Below, in pieces: positions 15,501 to 24,120 of a stretch of DNA of 64,000 nt. Each line of letters begins with the position of its first letter. Position 1 is the first letter of the stretch. Origin of the DNA: Nocardioides islandensis (lineage in GTDB: Bacteria > Actinomycetota > Actinomycetes > Propionibacteriales > Nocardioidaceae); NCBI RefSeq assembly GCF_015352455.1, contig NZ_JADKPN010000018.1:1-64000 (forward strand). The letters are read 5' to 3'. The notes beneath the pieces were generated by a model that had not been told where the DNA came from, did not search any database, and saw nothing but the letters and a program-made list of their open reading frames with translations. The translations under genes were made by a program, and so were the position numbers.

Positions 15501-16225
15501 GACCGGTACTCGGGATTCTCCCAGTCGAACCGCGTGCCGGCGTTCCACTCCGACCGCTGGTTCCCGTACCCCGGTACGCCGCCGGCCTCCTTCAGCAGCT
15601 TGGCCAGGTGCAGGAGGTTCCACGTCATGAACGTCGTGTTGCGGTTGGTGAAGTCGTTCTCGGGGCCACCGCTGCCGGGGTCGAGGTACGACGGCCCGGG
15701 CCCGGCCTCGCCGATCCAGCCGGCGTCGGCGTTGGGCGGGATCGTGTAGCCGATGTGCTGGAGGCTGTAGAGCACGTTCTGCGCGCAGTGCTTGATGCCG
15801 TCCTCGTTGCCGGTGATGATGCAGCCGCCCACGCGGCCGTAGTACAGGTACTGGCCCTTGTCGTTCAGCTCGCCCGAGTGCGCGTACAGCCGCTCGATGA
15901 GCACCTTGGTCTGCGAGGAGTTGTCGCCCAGCCAGATCGGGCCCGCGACCACGAGGATGTCGCTGGCGATGATCCCCGGGAAGAGGGACGGCCAGTCGTC
16001 GTTCTCCCAGCCGTGCTCGCGCATGTCCGGCCAGACACCGGTGGCCACGTCGTGGTCGACCAGGCGGATCTCGTCCACGTCGACGCCGTGCTTGCGCATG
16101 ATCGCCGCGCTCGCGTCGACCAGGCCCTGGGTGTTGCTCACCTCGGGGCTGCGCTTGAGGGTGCAGTTGACGAAGGTCGCGCGCAGGCCGGAGAAGTCGT
16201 GCCCAGAAGTCTGCTCGTCGGTCAT
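15497..16225 (-). CDS. flavodoxin-like NAD(P)H:FMN oxidoreductase-family protein
   Basis: The 242-residue protein has the NADPH-dependent FMN reductase fold: an N-terminal strand with a phosphate loop (FVNCTLKRSPEVSNT, about 18-32), then DILVVAGPIWLGDNSSQTK (about 88-106, contacts with the flavin ring) and GGCIITGNEDG (about 132-142). Such proteins bind FMN and reduce quinones or other acceptors. The C-terminal 60 residues, including DFTNRNTTFMTWNLLHLAKLL, form the helical tail common to actinobacterial members. Its stop overlaps the ECF sigma start, and it heads a three-gene operon. Confidence 0.85.
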   Translation of the reverse strand: MTDEQTSGHDFSGLRATFVNCTLKRSPEVSNTQGLVDASAAIMRKHGVDVDEIRLVDHDVATGVWPDMREHGWENDDWPSLFPGIIASDILVVAGPIWLGDNSSQTKVLIERLYAHSGELNDKGQYLYYGRVGGCIITGNEDGIKHCAQNVLYSLQHIGYTIPPNADAGWIGEAGPGPSYLDPGSGGPENDFTNRNTTFMTWNLLHLAKLLKEAGGVPGYGNQRSEWNAGTRFDWENPEYRS

Positions 16226-16377
16226 GCCGCTGAGTCTGCGCAGACGGCCCGGCGTTACACATCCCCTCGCGATCGGACGTCAGCAGTTCGTCACAACCCG
16301 ATCCCGTAACGACGGGCGGTCCCGCACGACGAAGTGGGCCGAGGCCATCCGGCCCTCCACCGTTGAAAGGACATCCC

Positions 16378-17460
16378 ATGCGCACCTCCGCCCTCGTCCC
16401 GGCTCTCGCCCCAGCAGTCGCCTTGGCTGCCACCGCCGTCCTCGGCCTCGGCGGCACCGCCCAGGCGGCGCCGGGCGGCATCGTCGGGCACGTCTACGAG
16501 CCCACCAACGCCGCGGCCGGCAACGCCGTCGCCGTCTTCGACCGGTACGCCGACGGCTCGCTCGAGCCGGCCGGCTCGGTCGCCACCGGCGGGCTCGGCG
16601 CCGGCGCCTCGCTCGCGTCGCAGGGGGCGATCACCCGCGACGGCGACCTGCTGTTCGTGGTCAACGCCGGCGACGACTCGGTCTCGGCCCTGTCCACCGA
16701 CGGTGGCCTGGCGCGGACCGACACCATCGCCACCGGCGGTGACCGGCCGGTCAGCGTGACCGTCCGCAACGGCATCGGCTTCGTGCTCAACCACGACTCC
16801 GACACCGTCACCGGGTTCACCTACAGCCGCTCCGGCGACCTCACCCCGGTGCCCGGCGCTACGCGCGCTCTGACCCCGAAGGCCGGCGGCGGCCTCACCG
16901 ACGCGGCCCAGCTGCAGCTCAGCCCGGACGGCCGGACCCTGGTCGTGACCGAGCGCTCGGGCACGATCGACACCTTCGACGTGCGCGGCGGCAGGCTCGG
17001 CGACGCCACGTCGCACCCGTCCGCCGGTGCCGTGCCCTACGGCTTCGACTTCGACCGCCGCGGCACGCTCGTGGTGTCCGAGGCGTCCGGCTCCGCCTCG
17101 TCGTACCGTCTGGCCGCCGGGTTCCGGGACGTGACGGAGGCCCTGGTCGACACCCAGGCCGCGGCCTGCTGGCTGGTCGTGTCGGGCGACTACGCGTGGG
17201 TGGTCAACGCCGCCAGCGCGTCCGTCTCCACCTACCGCATCGCCCACGACGGCTCGCTGACGCTGGTCGACGCGGTGGCCGCGACCACCGGCGCCGGCCC
17301 GACAGACGCGGCCGTCTCGCCCGACGGCGGTAGCCTGCACGTCCGGATGCGCGACGGCTCGGTGTCCTCCTTCGCGATCGGCGCGGGCGGCACGCTGACC
17401 TCGCTCGGCTCAGCGTTCGAGGCCACCACGTTCGGTGTGGCCGGGCTGGTCGCCGACTGA
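16378..17460 (+). CDS. secreted beta-propeller protein, lactonase/YncE-like
   Basis: The 360-aa product has a clear Sec signal peptide (MRTSALVPALAPAVALAATA to about residue 31, cleavage near AQA-AP). It is followed by about seven repeats of the propeller type, with blade motifs such as LLFVVNAGDDSVSAL, LQLSPDGRTLVVTERS and AAVSPDGGSLHV. This matches the 6-phosphogluconolactonase-like (lactonase) or YncE beta-propeller superfamily. Because it is exported, a pentose-pathway role is unlikely; binding or a secreted lactonase role is possible. GAAAGGACATCCC before the ATG is a strong ribosome site. The gene is divergent from the reductase/sigma operon. Confidence 0.83.
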   Translation: MRTSALVPALAPAVALAATAVLGLGGTAQAAPGGIVGHVYEPTNAAAGNAVAVFDRYADGSLEPAGSVATGGLGAGASLASQGAITRDGDLLFVVNAGDDSVSALSTDGGLARTDTIATGGDRPVSVTVRNGIGFVLNHDSDTVTGFTYSRSGDLTPVPGATRALTPKAGGGLTDAAQLQLSPDGRTLVVTERSGTIDTFDVRGGRLGDATSHPSAGAVPYGFDFDRRGTLVVSEASGSASSYRLAAGFRDVTEALVDTQAAACWLVVSGDYAWVVNAASASVSTYRIAHDGSLTLVDAVAATTGAGPTDAAVSPDGGSLHVRMRDGSVSSFAIGAGGTLTSLGSAFEATTFGVAGLVAD

Positions 17461-17490
17461 TCCGGGGACCCGCCTGACAGGCTGGAATCC

Positions 17491-18528
17491 ATGAGAGTGC
17501 TGCTGACCGGCGCCGCCGGGTTCATCGGGTCGGCGGTCGCTCGCCAGCTGGGCGTCGAGGGGCACGAGGTCGTGCCCCTCGACGTCGTGCTGCCCCAGGC
17601 CCATCGCGTCGACCCCGACGTCCCCGGCCTGCACCGCCTGGACGTCCGCGACGCCGAGTCCTGGGCCGACCTGCTCGACGGCGTCGACGCGGTCTGCCAC
17701 CAGGCCGCGCTCGTGGGCGCGGGCGTGACCGTGGCCGACCTGCCGTCGTACGCCGCCCACAACGACCTCGGCACCGCGGCGCTGCTGGCCGCGATGGCCG
17801 ACCGTGGGGTCACCCGGCTGGTGCTGGCCTCGTCGATGGTCGTGTACGGCGAGGGGCGCTACGCCTGCCCCGAGCACGGCGTCGTCGCCCCGCCGCCGCG
17901 GGCGCTGGCCGCCCTGGACGCCGGCGACTTCGAGAACCACTGCCCGACGTGCGGGCGCCCCCTCGGCTGGGAGGCCGTGGACGAGTCGGCGCGGCTCGAC
18001 CCGCGCAGCTCGTACGCCGCGAGCAAGGTCGCCCAGGAGCACTACGCCGCCGCGTGGGCCCGGCAGGCGGGCGGGTCGGTCGTGGCCCTGAGGTACCACA
18101 ACGTCTACGGGCCGGGCATGCCGCGGGACACGCCGTACTCCGGCGTCGCGGCGATCTTCCGCTCCTCCCTCGAGCGCGGCGAGCCGCCGCGCGTCTTCGA
18201 GGACGGTGGGCAGGCCCGCGACTTCGTGCACGTCGAGGACGTGGCCCGCGCCAACCTCGCCGCCCTCGGGGCGGTGACCGACAGCGAGGGCTTCGCGGCG
18301 TACAACGTCGCCTCCGGCTCGCCCGTGACCATCCTCGAGGTCGCGCGCCTCGTCGCGCGCGGGACGGGAGCCGACGTCGAGCCGGTCGTCACCGGTGAGT
18401 ACCGATCAGGCGACGTCCGCCACGTCGTCGCCTCGCCCGCGAGAGCCCAGCAGGGCTTGGGGTTCCGGGCCTTGATCGGTCCCGAGGAAGGCCTCCCGGC
18501 CTTCGCCACCGACCCGTTGCGGCCCTAG
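17491..18528 (+). CDS. NAD-dependent epimerase/dehydratase with a zinc-ribbon-like insertion
   Basis: The extended SDR (345 aa) has the NAD motif GAAGFIG at about residues 7-13, the SSMVVYGEG active-site serine region and the catalytic Y-x3-K in SSYAASKVAQEHY (about 171). It resembles UDP-glucose 4-epimerases and related sugar-nucleotide enzymes. Between the serine and the YxxxK lies an insertion of about 45 residues with two knuckle-like pairs, CPEHG and CPTCGRP, which could bind zinc or may be a loop; this is not part of standard GalE. RDFVHVEDVARANL is typical of the family C-terminal half. It meets the gene at 18530 tail to tail with 1 bp between. Confidence 0.85.
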   Translation: MRVLLTGAAGFIGSAVARQLGVEGHEVVPLDVVLPQAHRVDPDVPGLHRLDVRDAESWADLLDGVDAVCHQAALVGAGVTVADLPSYAAHNDLGTAALLAAMADRGVTRLVLASSMVVYGEGRYACPEHGVVAPPPRALAALDAGDFENHCPTCGRPLGWEAVDESARLDPRSSYAASKVAQEHYAAAWARQAGGSVVALRYHNVYGPGMPRDTPYSGVAAIFRSSLERGEPPRVFEDGGQARDFVHVEDVARANLAALGAVTDSEGFAAYNVASGSPVTILEVARLVARGTGADVEPVVTGEYRSGDVRHVVASPARAQQGLGFRALIGPEEGLPAFATDPLRP

Positions 18529-18529
18529 C

Positions 18530-19882
18530 TCACCAACCCGTCGCGAGCAGGTGCTGCACGAGCAGCGCGACGACCACCTGCACCGCCAAGCCACGTCGCC
18601 GCCACGACTCCGGCAGCAGCGCGCAGCCGACCAGCAGCCACGGCACGAACGGCAGCCAGATCCGCTCCACCTCGGCCCGGCTCATCTGGGAGACGTCGGC
18701 AGCGGCGACCATGGCGACACCGCCTGCGACGAGAAGCCACACCGACCGGGTTGCCGCGATCGGGCGGCGGGACAGCGTGTGCGCGACCCCGGCGAACGCC
18801 AGCGGGCCCGCGCTGAGGGCGAGCGCCGCGAGGTTGCCCCACATCCAGTACGCCGCGGGACGGTTGTGTGCGACGCCCGCCCAGTAGCGGTCGTGCAGGA
18901 CCGGGAGCGCCTCCCACCAGGAGTAGCCGAACGGCACGAACGCCAGCACCACGGCCAGCGCCGCAACGGCAGCGGGCACGAGCGGCCGCCAGGTACGGGC
19001 GACCACGAGCACCGCCAGCGCCAGCAGGGCAAGGAGCGGCAGGCCGTAGGAGCACATCACGCACCAGCCGAGGAGCAGGCCAGCGAGCACGGACCACAGA
19101 AGGGATCGACGGACCGCGCCCAGCGCCAGCGCGCACAGGCCCCAGGCCGCGAACGCCGCGAACATCGCGTCCGCCGACACGCACTGCCACACCGCGGCGG
19201 GACCGATCACCAGGAACGGCGCGGCCTTCCGTGCGGCGTCCTCGGCGTCCAGCACGCGCAGCGTCTGCATGACGGCGACCGCGGTGGACGCGGCCAGCAC
19301 GGTCACCACGAGCCCGGCCGCCAGCCCGCTGCCGAGCCCCAGCCGCACCATCACCACGAACGACGTCAGGGCACCGGGCGGGTGCCCCGCGATGTGCACG
19401 GGCCACTGGCCTCCGGGGGCGTCGACCGGGATCCGGCTGACGTACTCGTCCAGCGTCGCGGGCAGGTCCGTCGTGGCCCGTGCGGTGTCGAGGTACTCGT
19501 AGGAGGAGTCGAGGATCTTGCCGATCCCGTCCGGCCCGTCGACGAGCGCGAGCGAGAGCATCCAGGCGAGCCCCGCGGCGTACGACGCGAGCAGCAGGCG
19601 GGCCCAGGTGATCCGGGTGGCCAGGTCGACGGCGTACCGGCACGACAGCACCGCGAGGACCACCGCCGGCACCGTGCCCCCACCGACCCGTGGGTCCCAC
19701 TCGGCGTGAAGGGGCGGGAACCACCGCACGTGGACGTCCCAGTCGAGGACCGCCGGCAGGGCCATGCCGAGGGTCGCGAGCAGCAGGGCCAGGCCCAGCC
19801 CGGCCCAGGCGGCTCTGGACGTCCGGGGCACGGCCCGAGCGTAGGCGTCAGGACTTCGTAACCGCCGGGGCCACCGGTACAC
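18530..19882 (-). CDS. polytopic membrane protein, possible glycosyltransferase-like
   Basis: The product has up to 450 residues and about eleven transmembrane helices, with an extracytoplasmic loop after the first two helices (about 95-165) containing HIAGHPPGALTSF. The C-terminal WLPFVPWLLVGCALLPE and the multi-pass plan recall actinobacterial GT-C-type mannosyltransferases or DUF2029-like proteins, but no diagnostic DxD or DE motif is certain. The first in-frame GTG is at 19882; another at 19831 would remove 17 residues and starts closer to the first hydrophobic helix. It is divergent from the glycosyltransferase operon at 19909, supporting a role in glycoconjugate assembly. Confidence 0.7.
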   Translation of the reverse strand: MYRWPRRLRSPDAYARAVPRTSRAAWAGLGLALLLATLGMALPAVLDWDVHVRWFPPLHAEWDPRVGGGTVPAVVLAVLSCRYAVDLATRITWARLLLASYAAGLAWMLSLALVDGPDGIGKILDSSYEYLDTARATTDLPATLDEYVSRIPVDAPGGQWPVHIAGHPPGALTSFVVMVRLGLGSGLAAGLVVTVLAASTAVAVMQTLRVLDAEDAARKAAPFLVIGPAAVWQCVSADAMFAAFAAWGLCALALGAVRRSLLWSVLAGLLLGWCVMCSYGLPLLALLALAVLVVARTWRPLVPAAVAALAVVLAFVPFGYSWWEALPVLHDRYWAGVAHNRPAAYWMWGNLAALALSAGPLAFAGVAHTLSRRPIAATRSVWLLVAGGVAMVAAADVSQMSRAEVERIWLPFVPWLLVGCALLPESWRRRGLAVQVVVALLVQHLLATGW

Positions 19883-19908
19883 GGGTGGCCGTCCCTACGG
19901 TGGCAGGC

Positions 19909-20586
19909 ATGGATCTCGACCCGGCAGACGCAGGGGCGTGCGACCTCGTGCTGCCGTGTCGCGACGAGGGGCCCGCGCTGCGCGCGCTGCTCCCGCGCGT
20001 GCCCTCGGCGTACCGCGTGATCGTGGTCGACAACGGCTCGACGGACGACACCGCCGACGTGGCTCGCGACCTCGGCGCGACCGTCGTGAGCGAGCAGAAG
20101 CCCGGGTACGGCGCCGCGGTGCACGCCGGGCTGGAGGCCGCGACCGCGCCGTACGTCGCGTTCATGGACGGCGACGGATCGTTCGACCCCGACGACCTGG
20201 CGCCGCTGCTCGCGGACGTCCGTCACGGTCGGGCCGAGATCGCGGTCGGCCGCCGCCGCCCGGTGGGCAGCGGCACCTGGCCCTGGCACGCCCGCGCCGG
20301 CAACGCGCTCGTCGTGGCCTGGCTGCGGCGGCGGATCGGGCTCCCGGCCCACGACATCGCACCGATGCGGGTGGCCGGCCGGGAGGCGCTGCTCGCGCTC
20401 GGCGTGCGCGACCGCGCCTTCGGCTACCCGGTCGAGCTGCTGCAACGCGCCGTGGCCGCCGGCTGGCGTTTCGCCGAGCACGAGGTCGGGTACCACCCGC
20501 GCGCCGAGGGCACGCGGTCCAAGGTCTCCGGCTCGGTGACGGGCACGCTGAAGACGGCCCGCGACTTCGCCCGGGTGCTGCGATGA
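19909..20586 (+). CDS. family 2 glycosyltransferase
   Basis: The GT-A protein (225 aa) has the GT2 signature: LVLPCRDEGPALRALL at the N-terminus, VIVVDNGSTDDTADVA (about 38-53), KPGYGAAVHAGLEAA, and the metal/nucleotide site MDGDGSFDPDDL (about 86-97). It resembles dolichol-phosphate mannosyltransferase-type enzymes that load polyprenyl phosphates or make glycolipids; there is no C-terminal membrane helix. It starts a tightly coupled operon in which the next four starts overlap the previous stop codons. Confidence 0.87.
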   Translation: MDLDPADAGACDLVLPCRDEGPALRALLPRVPSAYRVIVVDNGSTDDTADVARDLGATVVSEQKPGYGAAVHAGLEAATAPYVAFMDGDGSFDPDDLAPLLADVRHGRAEIAVGRRRPVGSGTWPWHARAGNALVVAWLRRRIGLPAHDIAPMRVAGREALLALGVRDRAFGYPVELLQRAVAAGWRFAEHEVGYHPRAEGTRSKVSGSVTGTLKTARDFARVLR

Positions 20587-21308
20587 ATACCCCACGAAGT
20601 CGCTCGGCTCCCCCGCTGCGCTCCTCCGCCTCACGACTTCGCGGGGACCCCAAGAGCAGCGCCAACGTTCTGCTGGTCGCCAAGGCGCCGGTCGCCGGGC
20701 GGGTCAAGACCCGGCTGGCCGCGACCGTCGGCGCGGACCGGGCGGCCGCGCTGGCCGCGGCGGCCCTGCTCGACACCGTGCGTGCCTGCGTCGCCGCGGT
20801 GGGTGCGGCTCGTTGCCGCCTCGCCCTGCACGGCGACCTCGGCACGGCCGTGGACGGCGACCGGCTGACCGAGGCCGTCGCCGGATGGACGGTGCTGCCG
20901 CAGCGTGGCGACGGGTTCGCCGAGCGGCTGGCCCACGCGCACCTGGACGTGGCCGGCGACGGACCGGTCGTGCAGATCGGCATGGACACCCCGCAGGTGA
21001 CGGCCGAGCACCTGTCCGGGCTGGCTGACCTGCTCGACGAGCACGACGCCGTGCTCGCCGACGCCGAGGACGGCGGCTGGTGGGCCCTCGGCCTCTCGGA
21101 CCCGCGTCACGGGGCGCGGCTGTCGGAGGTGCCGATGTCGGAGCCGACGACGGGCGCGTCGACCCGCCGGACGCTGGAGCGGGCCGGCCTGGGCGTCGTA
21201 CGGGGTCCGCTGCTGCGTGACGTCGACACGGCCGAGGACGCCGAGGCGGTCGCTCGCCGGTGTGCACCGGACTCGGAGTTCGCCCGGGCGTGGGAGCGGC
21301 TGCGATGA
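20583..21308 (+). CDS. TIGR04282/DUF2064-family nucleotidyltransferase-like protein
   Basis: This 241-aa protein has the CofC/DUF2064 fold sequence LLVAKAPVAGRVKTRLAATVG (about 30-50) followed by VVQIGMDTPQVTAEHL and DAEDGGWWALGL. Members with this motif are annotated as arsenosugar-biosynthesis glycosyltransferase-like proteins, but the substrate is not established. It is ATGA-coupled to the GT2 gene. The first 27 residues (Ser/Pro/Arg-rich) are not family sequence and are encoded by an imperfect 13-bp inverted repeat element (20590-20647). The true conserved domain starts at about SSANVLLVAKAP. Confidence 0.82.
   Translation: MNTPRSRSAPPLRSSASRLRGDPKSSANVLLVAKAPVAGRVKTRLAATVGADRAAALAAAALLDTVRACVAAVGAARCRLALHGDLGTAVDGDRLTEAVAGWTVLPQRGDGFAERLAHAHLDVAGDGPVVQIGMDTPQVTAEHLSGLADLLDEHDAVLADAEDGGWWALGLSDPRHGARLSEVPMSEPTTGASTRRTLERAGLGVVRGPLLRDVDTAEDAEAVARRCAPDSEFARAWERLR
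20590..20647. repeat. inverted repeat inside the 5' end of a coding sequence
   Basis: The arms CCCCACGAAGTCG (20590-20602) and CGACTTCGCGGGG (20635-20647) pair over 12 of 13 positions around a pyrimidine-rich centre, CTCGGCTCCCCCGCTGCGCT. It resembles an intergenic palindromic element, yet lies in frame within the gene at 20583, adding about 20 residues. Confidence 0.75.
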
Positions 21309-21889
21309 CCGACCAGCACCCGGTGTCGACGGTGTTCACCGAGGCGTACCGCGTCGGCTCGTGGAGCGGCGTGATCGACGGGGACGACGCCGTGCTCGAC
21401 CTCTGCGCCGGCCCGACGCTCGACGTGGGGTGCGGTCCGGGCCGGATGACGCACCTCCTCGCCGAGCGCGGTGCCATCGTGCTCGGCATCGACGTCGTGC
21501 CCGAGGCCATCTGGCGCACCCGCGACCGCGGCGCGGTGGCGATGCTGCGCGACGTCTTCGACCGCGTGCCGGCCGAGGGGCGGTGGGGGACCGTGCTGCT
21601 GGCCGACGGCAACCTCGGCATCGGCGGCGACCCGTGCCGCCTGCTCACCCGGCTGCGACACCTGCTCGCGCCCGGTGGCCTGGTGGTCGCGGACGTGGCG
21701 CCGCCCGGCACCGGCGTGCGCACGGGCACCGTCCGGCTGACGGCCGGCGGCCTCACCTCCGAGCCGTTCCCGTGGGCCGTGGTCGGCGCGGACGCCGTGG
21801 ACGAGGTGGCCCGCGACGCGGGGTTCGCCACGACGACCCGGGACATCGGGGGGCGCTGGGTCGCCGTGCTGGAGGCCGACGCCGCATGA
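21305..21889 (+). CDS. class I SAM-dependent methyltransferase
   Basis: The 194-residue protein has motif I LDVGCGPGRMTHLLAERG (about 39-56) followed by the acidic VLGIDVVPEA and a LRHLLAPGGLVVADVAPPG segment. This is the Methyltransf_11/25 type. It is ATGA-coupled on both sides in the 19.9-25.25 kb operon. The substrate is probably linked to the glycosyltransferase and DUF2064 proteins upstream, but cannot be read. Confidence 0.85.
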   Translation: MTDQHPVSTVFTEAYRVGSWSGVIDGDDAVLDLCAGPTLDVGCGPGRMTHLLAERGAIVLGIDVVPEAIWRTRDRGAVAMLRDVFDRVPAEGRWGTVLLADGNLGIGGDPCRLLTRLRHLLAPGGLVVADVAPPGTGVRTGTVRLTAGGLTSEPFPWAVVGADAVDEVARDAGFATTTRDIGGRWVAVLEADAA

Positions 21890-23034
21890 GGTCCCTCGCT
21901 CACCCGCCCCTGCCCGAGCAGCGCGACTTCCCGTCGCGGCTGCACCACCCGCGCGTCGCCGCGCGCCTCGGCGCGTGGCTGGGCATCTGCTTCTTCGTCG
22001 CCTTCGCCACCGGGCTCGTCAGCCACCTCGCGCAGCAGCCCGACAGCTGGCTGCCGAGCCGGCCGGTCTGGGGGTACCGCGTCACGCAGGGGATCCACGT
22101 CGCCGCCGGGACCGCGTGCGTGCCGCTGCTGCTGGCCAAGCTGTGGACGGTCTACCCGCGGTTCTGGATCCGACCGCCGCGTCAGCTCCGGGAGCTCGCC
22201 CTGCACGGCGCCGAACGCGCCTCGATCGGCGTGCTGGTCGCGGCGGCGGTCTTCGAGCTCGCGACGGGGCTGGCGAACGTCACGACCTGGTACCCGTGGT
22301 CGTTCTCCTTCCGGCCGACGCACTTCGCCGTGGCCTGGGTGGCGGTGGGCGCGCTCGTCGTGCACATCGCCGTCAAGCTGCCGGTCGTGCGCGCGGCGCT
22401 GGCTCCGGCGGCCGCCGACGAACCGGAACCGCCCGGCGAGGGACTCTCGCGCCGCGGACTCGTGCGCACGGCGGGCGTCGCCTCGGTCGCCGCCGTCGTC
22501 CTCACGGCCGGAGGCACGGTGCCGTGGCTGCGTCGGGTGGCGGTGCTCGCCCCGCGGTCGGGCACCGGCCCGCAGGGCATCCCGGTCAACAAGTCGGCGC
22601 ACGCCGCCGGCGTGACGGCGACGGCGACGGACCCGGCGTACCGGCTCGAGGTCAGGTACGGCGAGACCTCGGTCTCCCTGTCCCGTGACGACCTGCTGGC
22701 CATGCCGCAGCAGACCTCCGGTCTCCCCATCGCCTGCGTCGAGGGCTGGAGCGCGCACGGCGAGTGGACCGGCGTCCGGCTGCGCGACCTGCTGGACGCG
22801 GTGGGTGCGCCGCGCGGCCGGTCCGTCGAGGTGTCGTCGCTGCAGGAACACGGGCCGTTCCGTGTCACGCACCTGCCGCACCAGTACGCCGACGACGACC
22901 TCACCCTGCTCGCGCTGGCCCTCGACGGCGAGCCGCTGTCGCTGGACCACGGGTTCCCGTGCCGCTTGATCGCCCCGAACCGCCCCGGCGTGCTGCAGAC
23001 CAAGTGGGTCCGGTCGCTGGAGGTGCCGGCATGA
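21886..23034 (+). CDS. membrane-anchored molybdopterin-dependent oxidoreductase (b561-like domain fused to sulfite-oxidase-type domain)
   Basis: The first 170 residues hold about four membrane helices with spaced histidines (ITQGIHVAAGT-like VTQGIHVAAG, RPTHFAVAW, ALVVHIAVK), as in heme-b561 domains. After a loop and a further helix ending in VLTAGGTVP, residues about 220-382 form an oxidoreductase molybdopterin-binding domain. It includes PIACVEGWSAHGEWTGVRL, whose Cys is the expected Mo ligand, and the C-terminal APNRPGVLQTKWV. A membrane protein carrying both heme and Mo sites could pass electrons between the quinone pool and an outside substrate. ATGA-coupled to its neighbours. Confidence 0.85.
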   Translation: MRSLAHPPLPEQRDFPSRLHHPRVAARLGAWLGICFFVAFATGLVSHLAQQPDSWLPSRPVWGYRVTQGIHVAAGTACVPLLLAKLWTVYPRFWIRPPRQLRELALHGAERASIGVLVAAAVFELATGLANVTTWYPWSFSFRPTHFAVAWVAVGALVVHIAVKLPVVRAALAPAAADEPEPPGEGLSRRGLVRTAGVASVAAVVLTAGGTVPWLRRVAVLAPRSGTGPQGIPVNKSAHAAGVTATATDPAYRLEVRYGETSVSLSRDDLLAMPQQTSGLPIACVEGWSAHGEWTGVRLRDLLDAVGAPRGRSVEVSSLQEHGPFRVTHLPHQYADDDLTLLALALDGEPLSLDHGFPCRLIAPNRPGVLQTKWVRSLEVPA

Positions 23035-23450
23035 GGATCCGCATCCTGCTGGGCGGCCTCGGCCTGGCCGTGGCGGCGTACGGCGCCTGGCTGCTGCTCG
23101 GCGACGACCTCGCCGACCTGGTCACGATCGCCGTCTGGCTGGCGGCCGGGGTGGTGCTGCACGACTTCGTGCTCGTACCTCTGACGCTCGGTGTCTCCTG
23201 GCTCGGCCTCCGCGTGCTGCCCGGCGGCAGCCGGGCGGCGGCCTCGGCCGGCCTGGTGGTCCTCGGGACGCTGACCGTGCTGGCCGTGCCGGTGCTGGGC
23301 CGGTGGGGGGCCAACACCGACAACACCACGATCCTGGACCGCCACTACGGTCTGGGGTGGCTGGCGGTCGCCGGCCTCACCATCATGGGTGTGCTGCTCG
23401 TCCTGGTCGCGAAGAGGAGGTCCGGTGGCCCGGGTGCTCGTCGTCGATGA
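23031..23450 (+). CDS. small polytopic membrane protein
   Basis: The 139-residue product has about four hydrophobic helices (LLGGLGLAVAAYGAWLLL; IAVWLAAGVVLHDFVLVPL; AGLVVLGTLTVLAVPVL; LGWLAVAGLTIMGVLLVLV) and a short basic tail. It has no motif that I recognise. Coupled by ATGA to the Mo oxidoreductase and overlapping the next gene's start by 26 bp, it may be an accessory subunit of that enzyme. Confidence 0.75.
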   Translation: MRIRILLGGLGLAVAAYGAWLLLGDDLADLVTIAVWLAAGVVLHDFVLVPLTLGVSWLGLRVLPGGSRAAASAGLVVLGTLTVLAVPVLGRWGANTDNTTILDRHYGLGWLAVAGLTIMGVLLVLVAKRRSGGPGARRR

Positions 23451-24120
23451 CGACCCGACCGTCCGCGAGGTCGTGGTGTCCTACCTGCGCGCTGCCCAGC
23501 ACGAGGTGGACGAGGCCGCCGACGGCGAGTCCGTGGCCGGCCTGATGCGCGATCGTCCGGCCGACCTGGTCGTGCTGGACCTGATGCTCCCGGGCATCGA
23601 CGGGCTCGAGGTCTGCCGGCGGCTGCGCCAGGTCAGCGACGTACCCGTGATCATGCTGACCGCGCTCGGCTCGGAGACCGACCGCGTCGTCGGGCTGGAG
23701 CAGGGCGCCGACGACTACGTGACCAAGCCGTTCAGCCCGCGCGAGCTGGTGCTGCGCGTCGAGTCGGTGCTCCGGCGTGCGGGGGAGCGGACCACCACCG
23801 AGCAGGGCCGGCTGGAGGACGGCGACCTCGTCGTCGACCTGGCCCGGCACGAGGTCACGCTGGACGGGCGGGTGCTGTCCCTGACCGCCCGGGAGTACGA
23901 CCTCCTCAAGTTCCTGCTTGCGCACCCCGGCACGGCGTACTCGCGCGAGGAGCTCCTGCAACAGGTCTGGGGCTGGTCCTTCGGCGACCAGTCGACCGTC
24001 ACCGTGCACGTCCGCCGCCTGCGGGAGAAGGTCGAGCGCGACCCGACCATGCCGGAGCGCCTGGTCACCGTGTGGGGTGTCGGCTATCGGTGGGAGCCCC
24101 GTGCGGGAGGCACGCAGTGA
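23425..24120 (+). CDS. OmpR-family two-component response regulator
   Basis: The 231-aa protein has a receiver domain with acidic pocket DDD (about 8-10), phosphoacceptor Asp in VVLDLMLPGIDG (about 52) and Lys in VTKPFSPREL (about 102). Its winged-helix domain is at about 130-228 (LTAREYDLLKFL, YSREELLQQVWG, VTVHVRRLREKVE, TVWGVGYRW). The GTG at 23425 is chosen because AGAGGAGGTCCG precedes it. It is GTGA-coupled to the sensor kinase and shares the operon with the Mo oxidoreductase, which is its likely target set. Confidence 0.93.
   Translation: MARVLVVDDDPTVREVVVSYLRAAQHEVDEAADGESVAGLMRDRPADLVVLDLMLPGIDGLEVCRRLRQVSDVPVIMLTALGSETDRVVGLEQGADDYVTKPFSPRELVLRVESVLRRAGERTTTEQGRLEDGDLVVDLARHEVTLDGRVLSLTAREYDLLKFLLAHPGTAYSREELLQQVWGWSFGDQSTVTVHVRRLREKVERDPTMPERLVTVWGVGYRWEPRAGGTQ

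Noticed and set aside
16378..17460. Cytosolic 6-phosphogluconolactonase (pgl)
   Set aside because: The clear signal peptide means export, so the pentose-phosphate role is unlikely; kept as a lactonase/YncE-like propeller.
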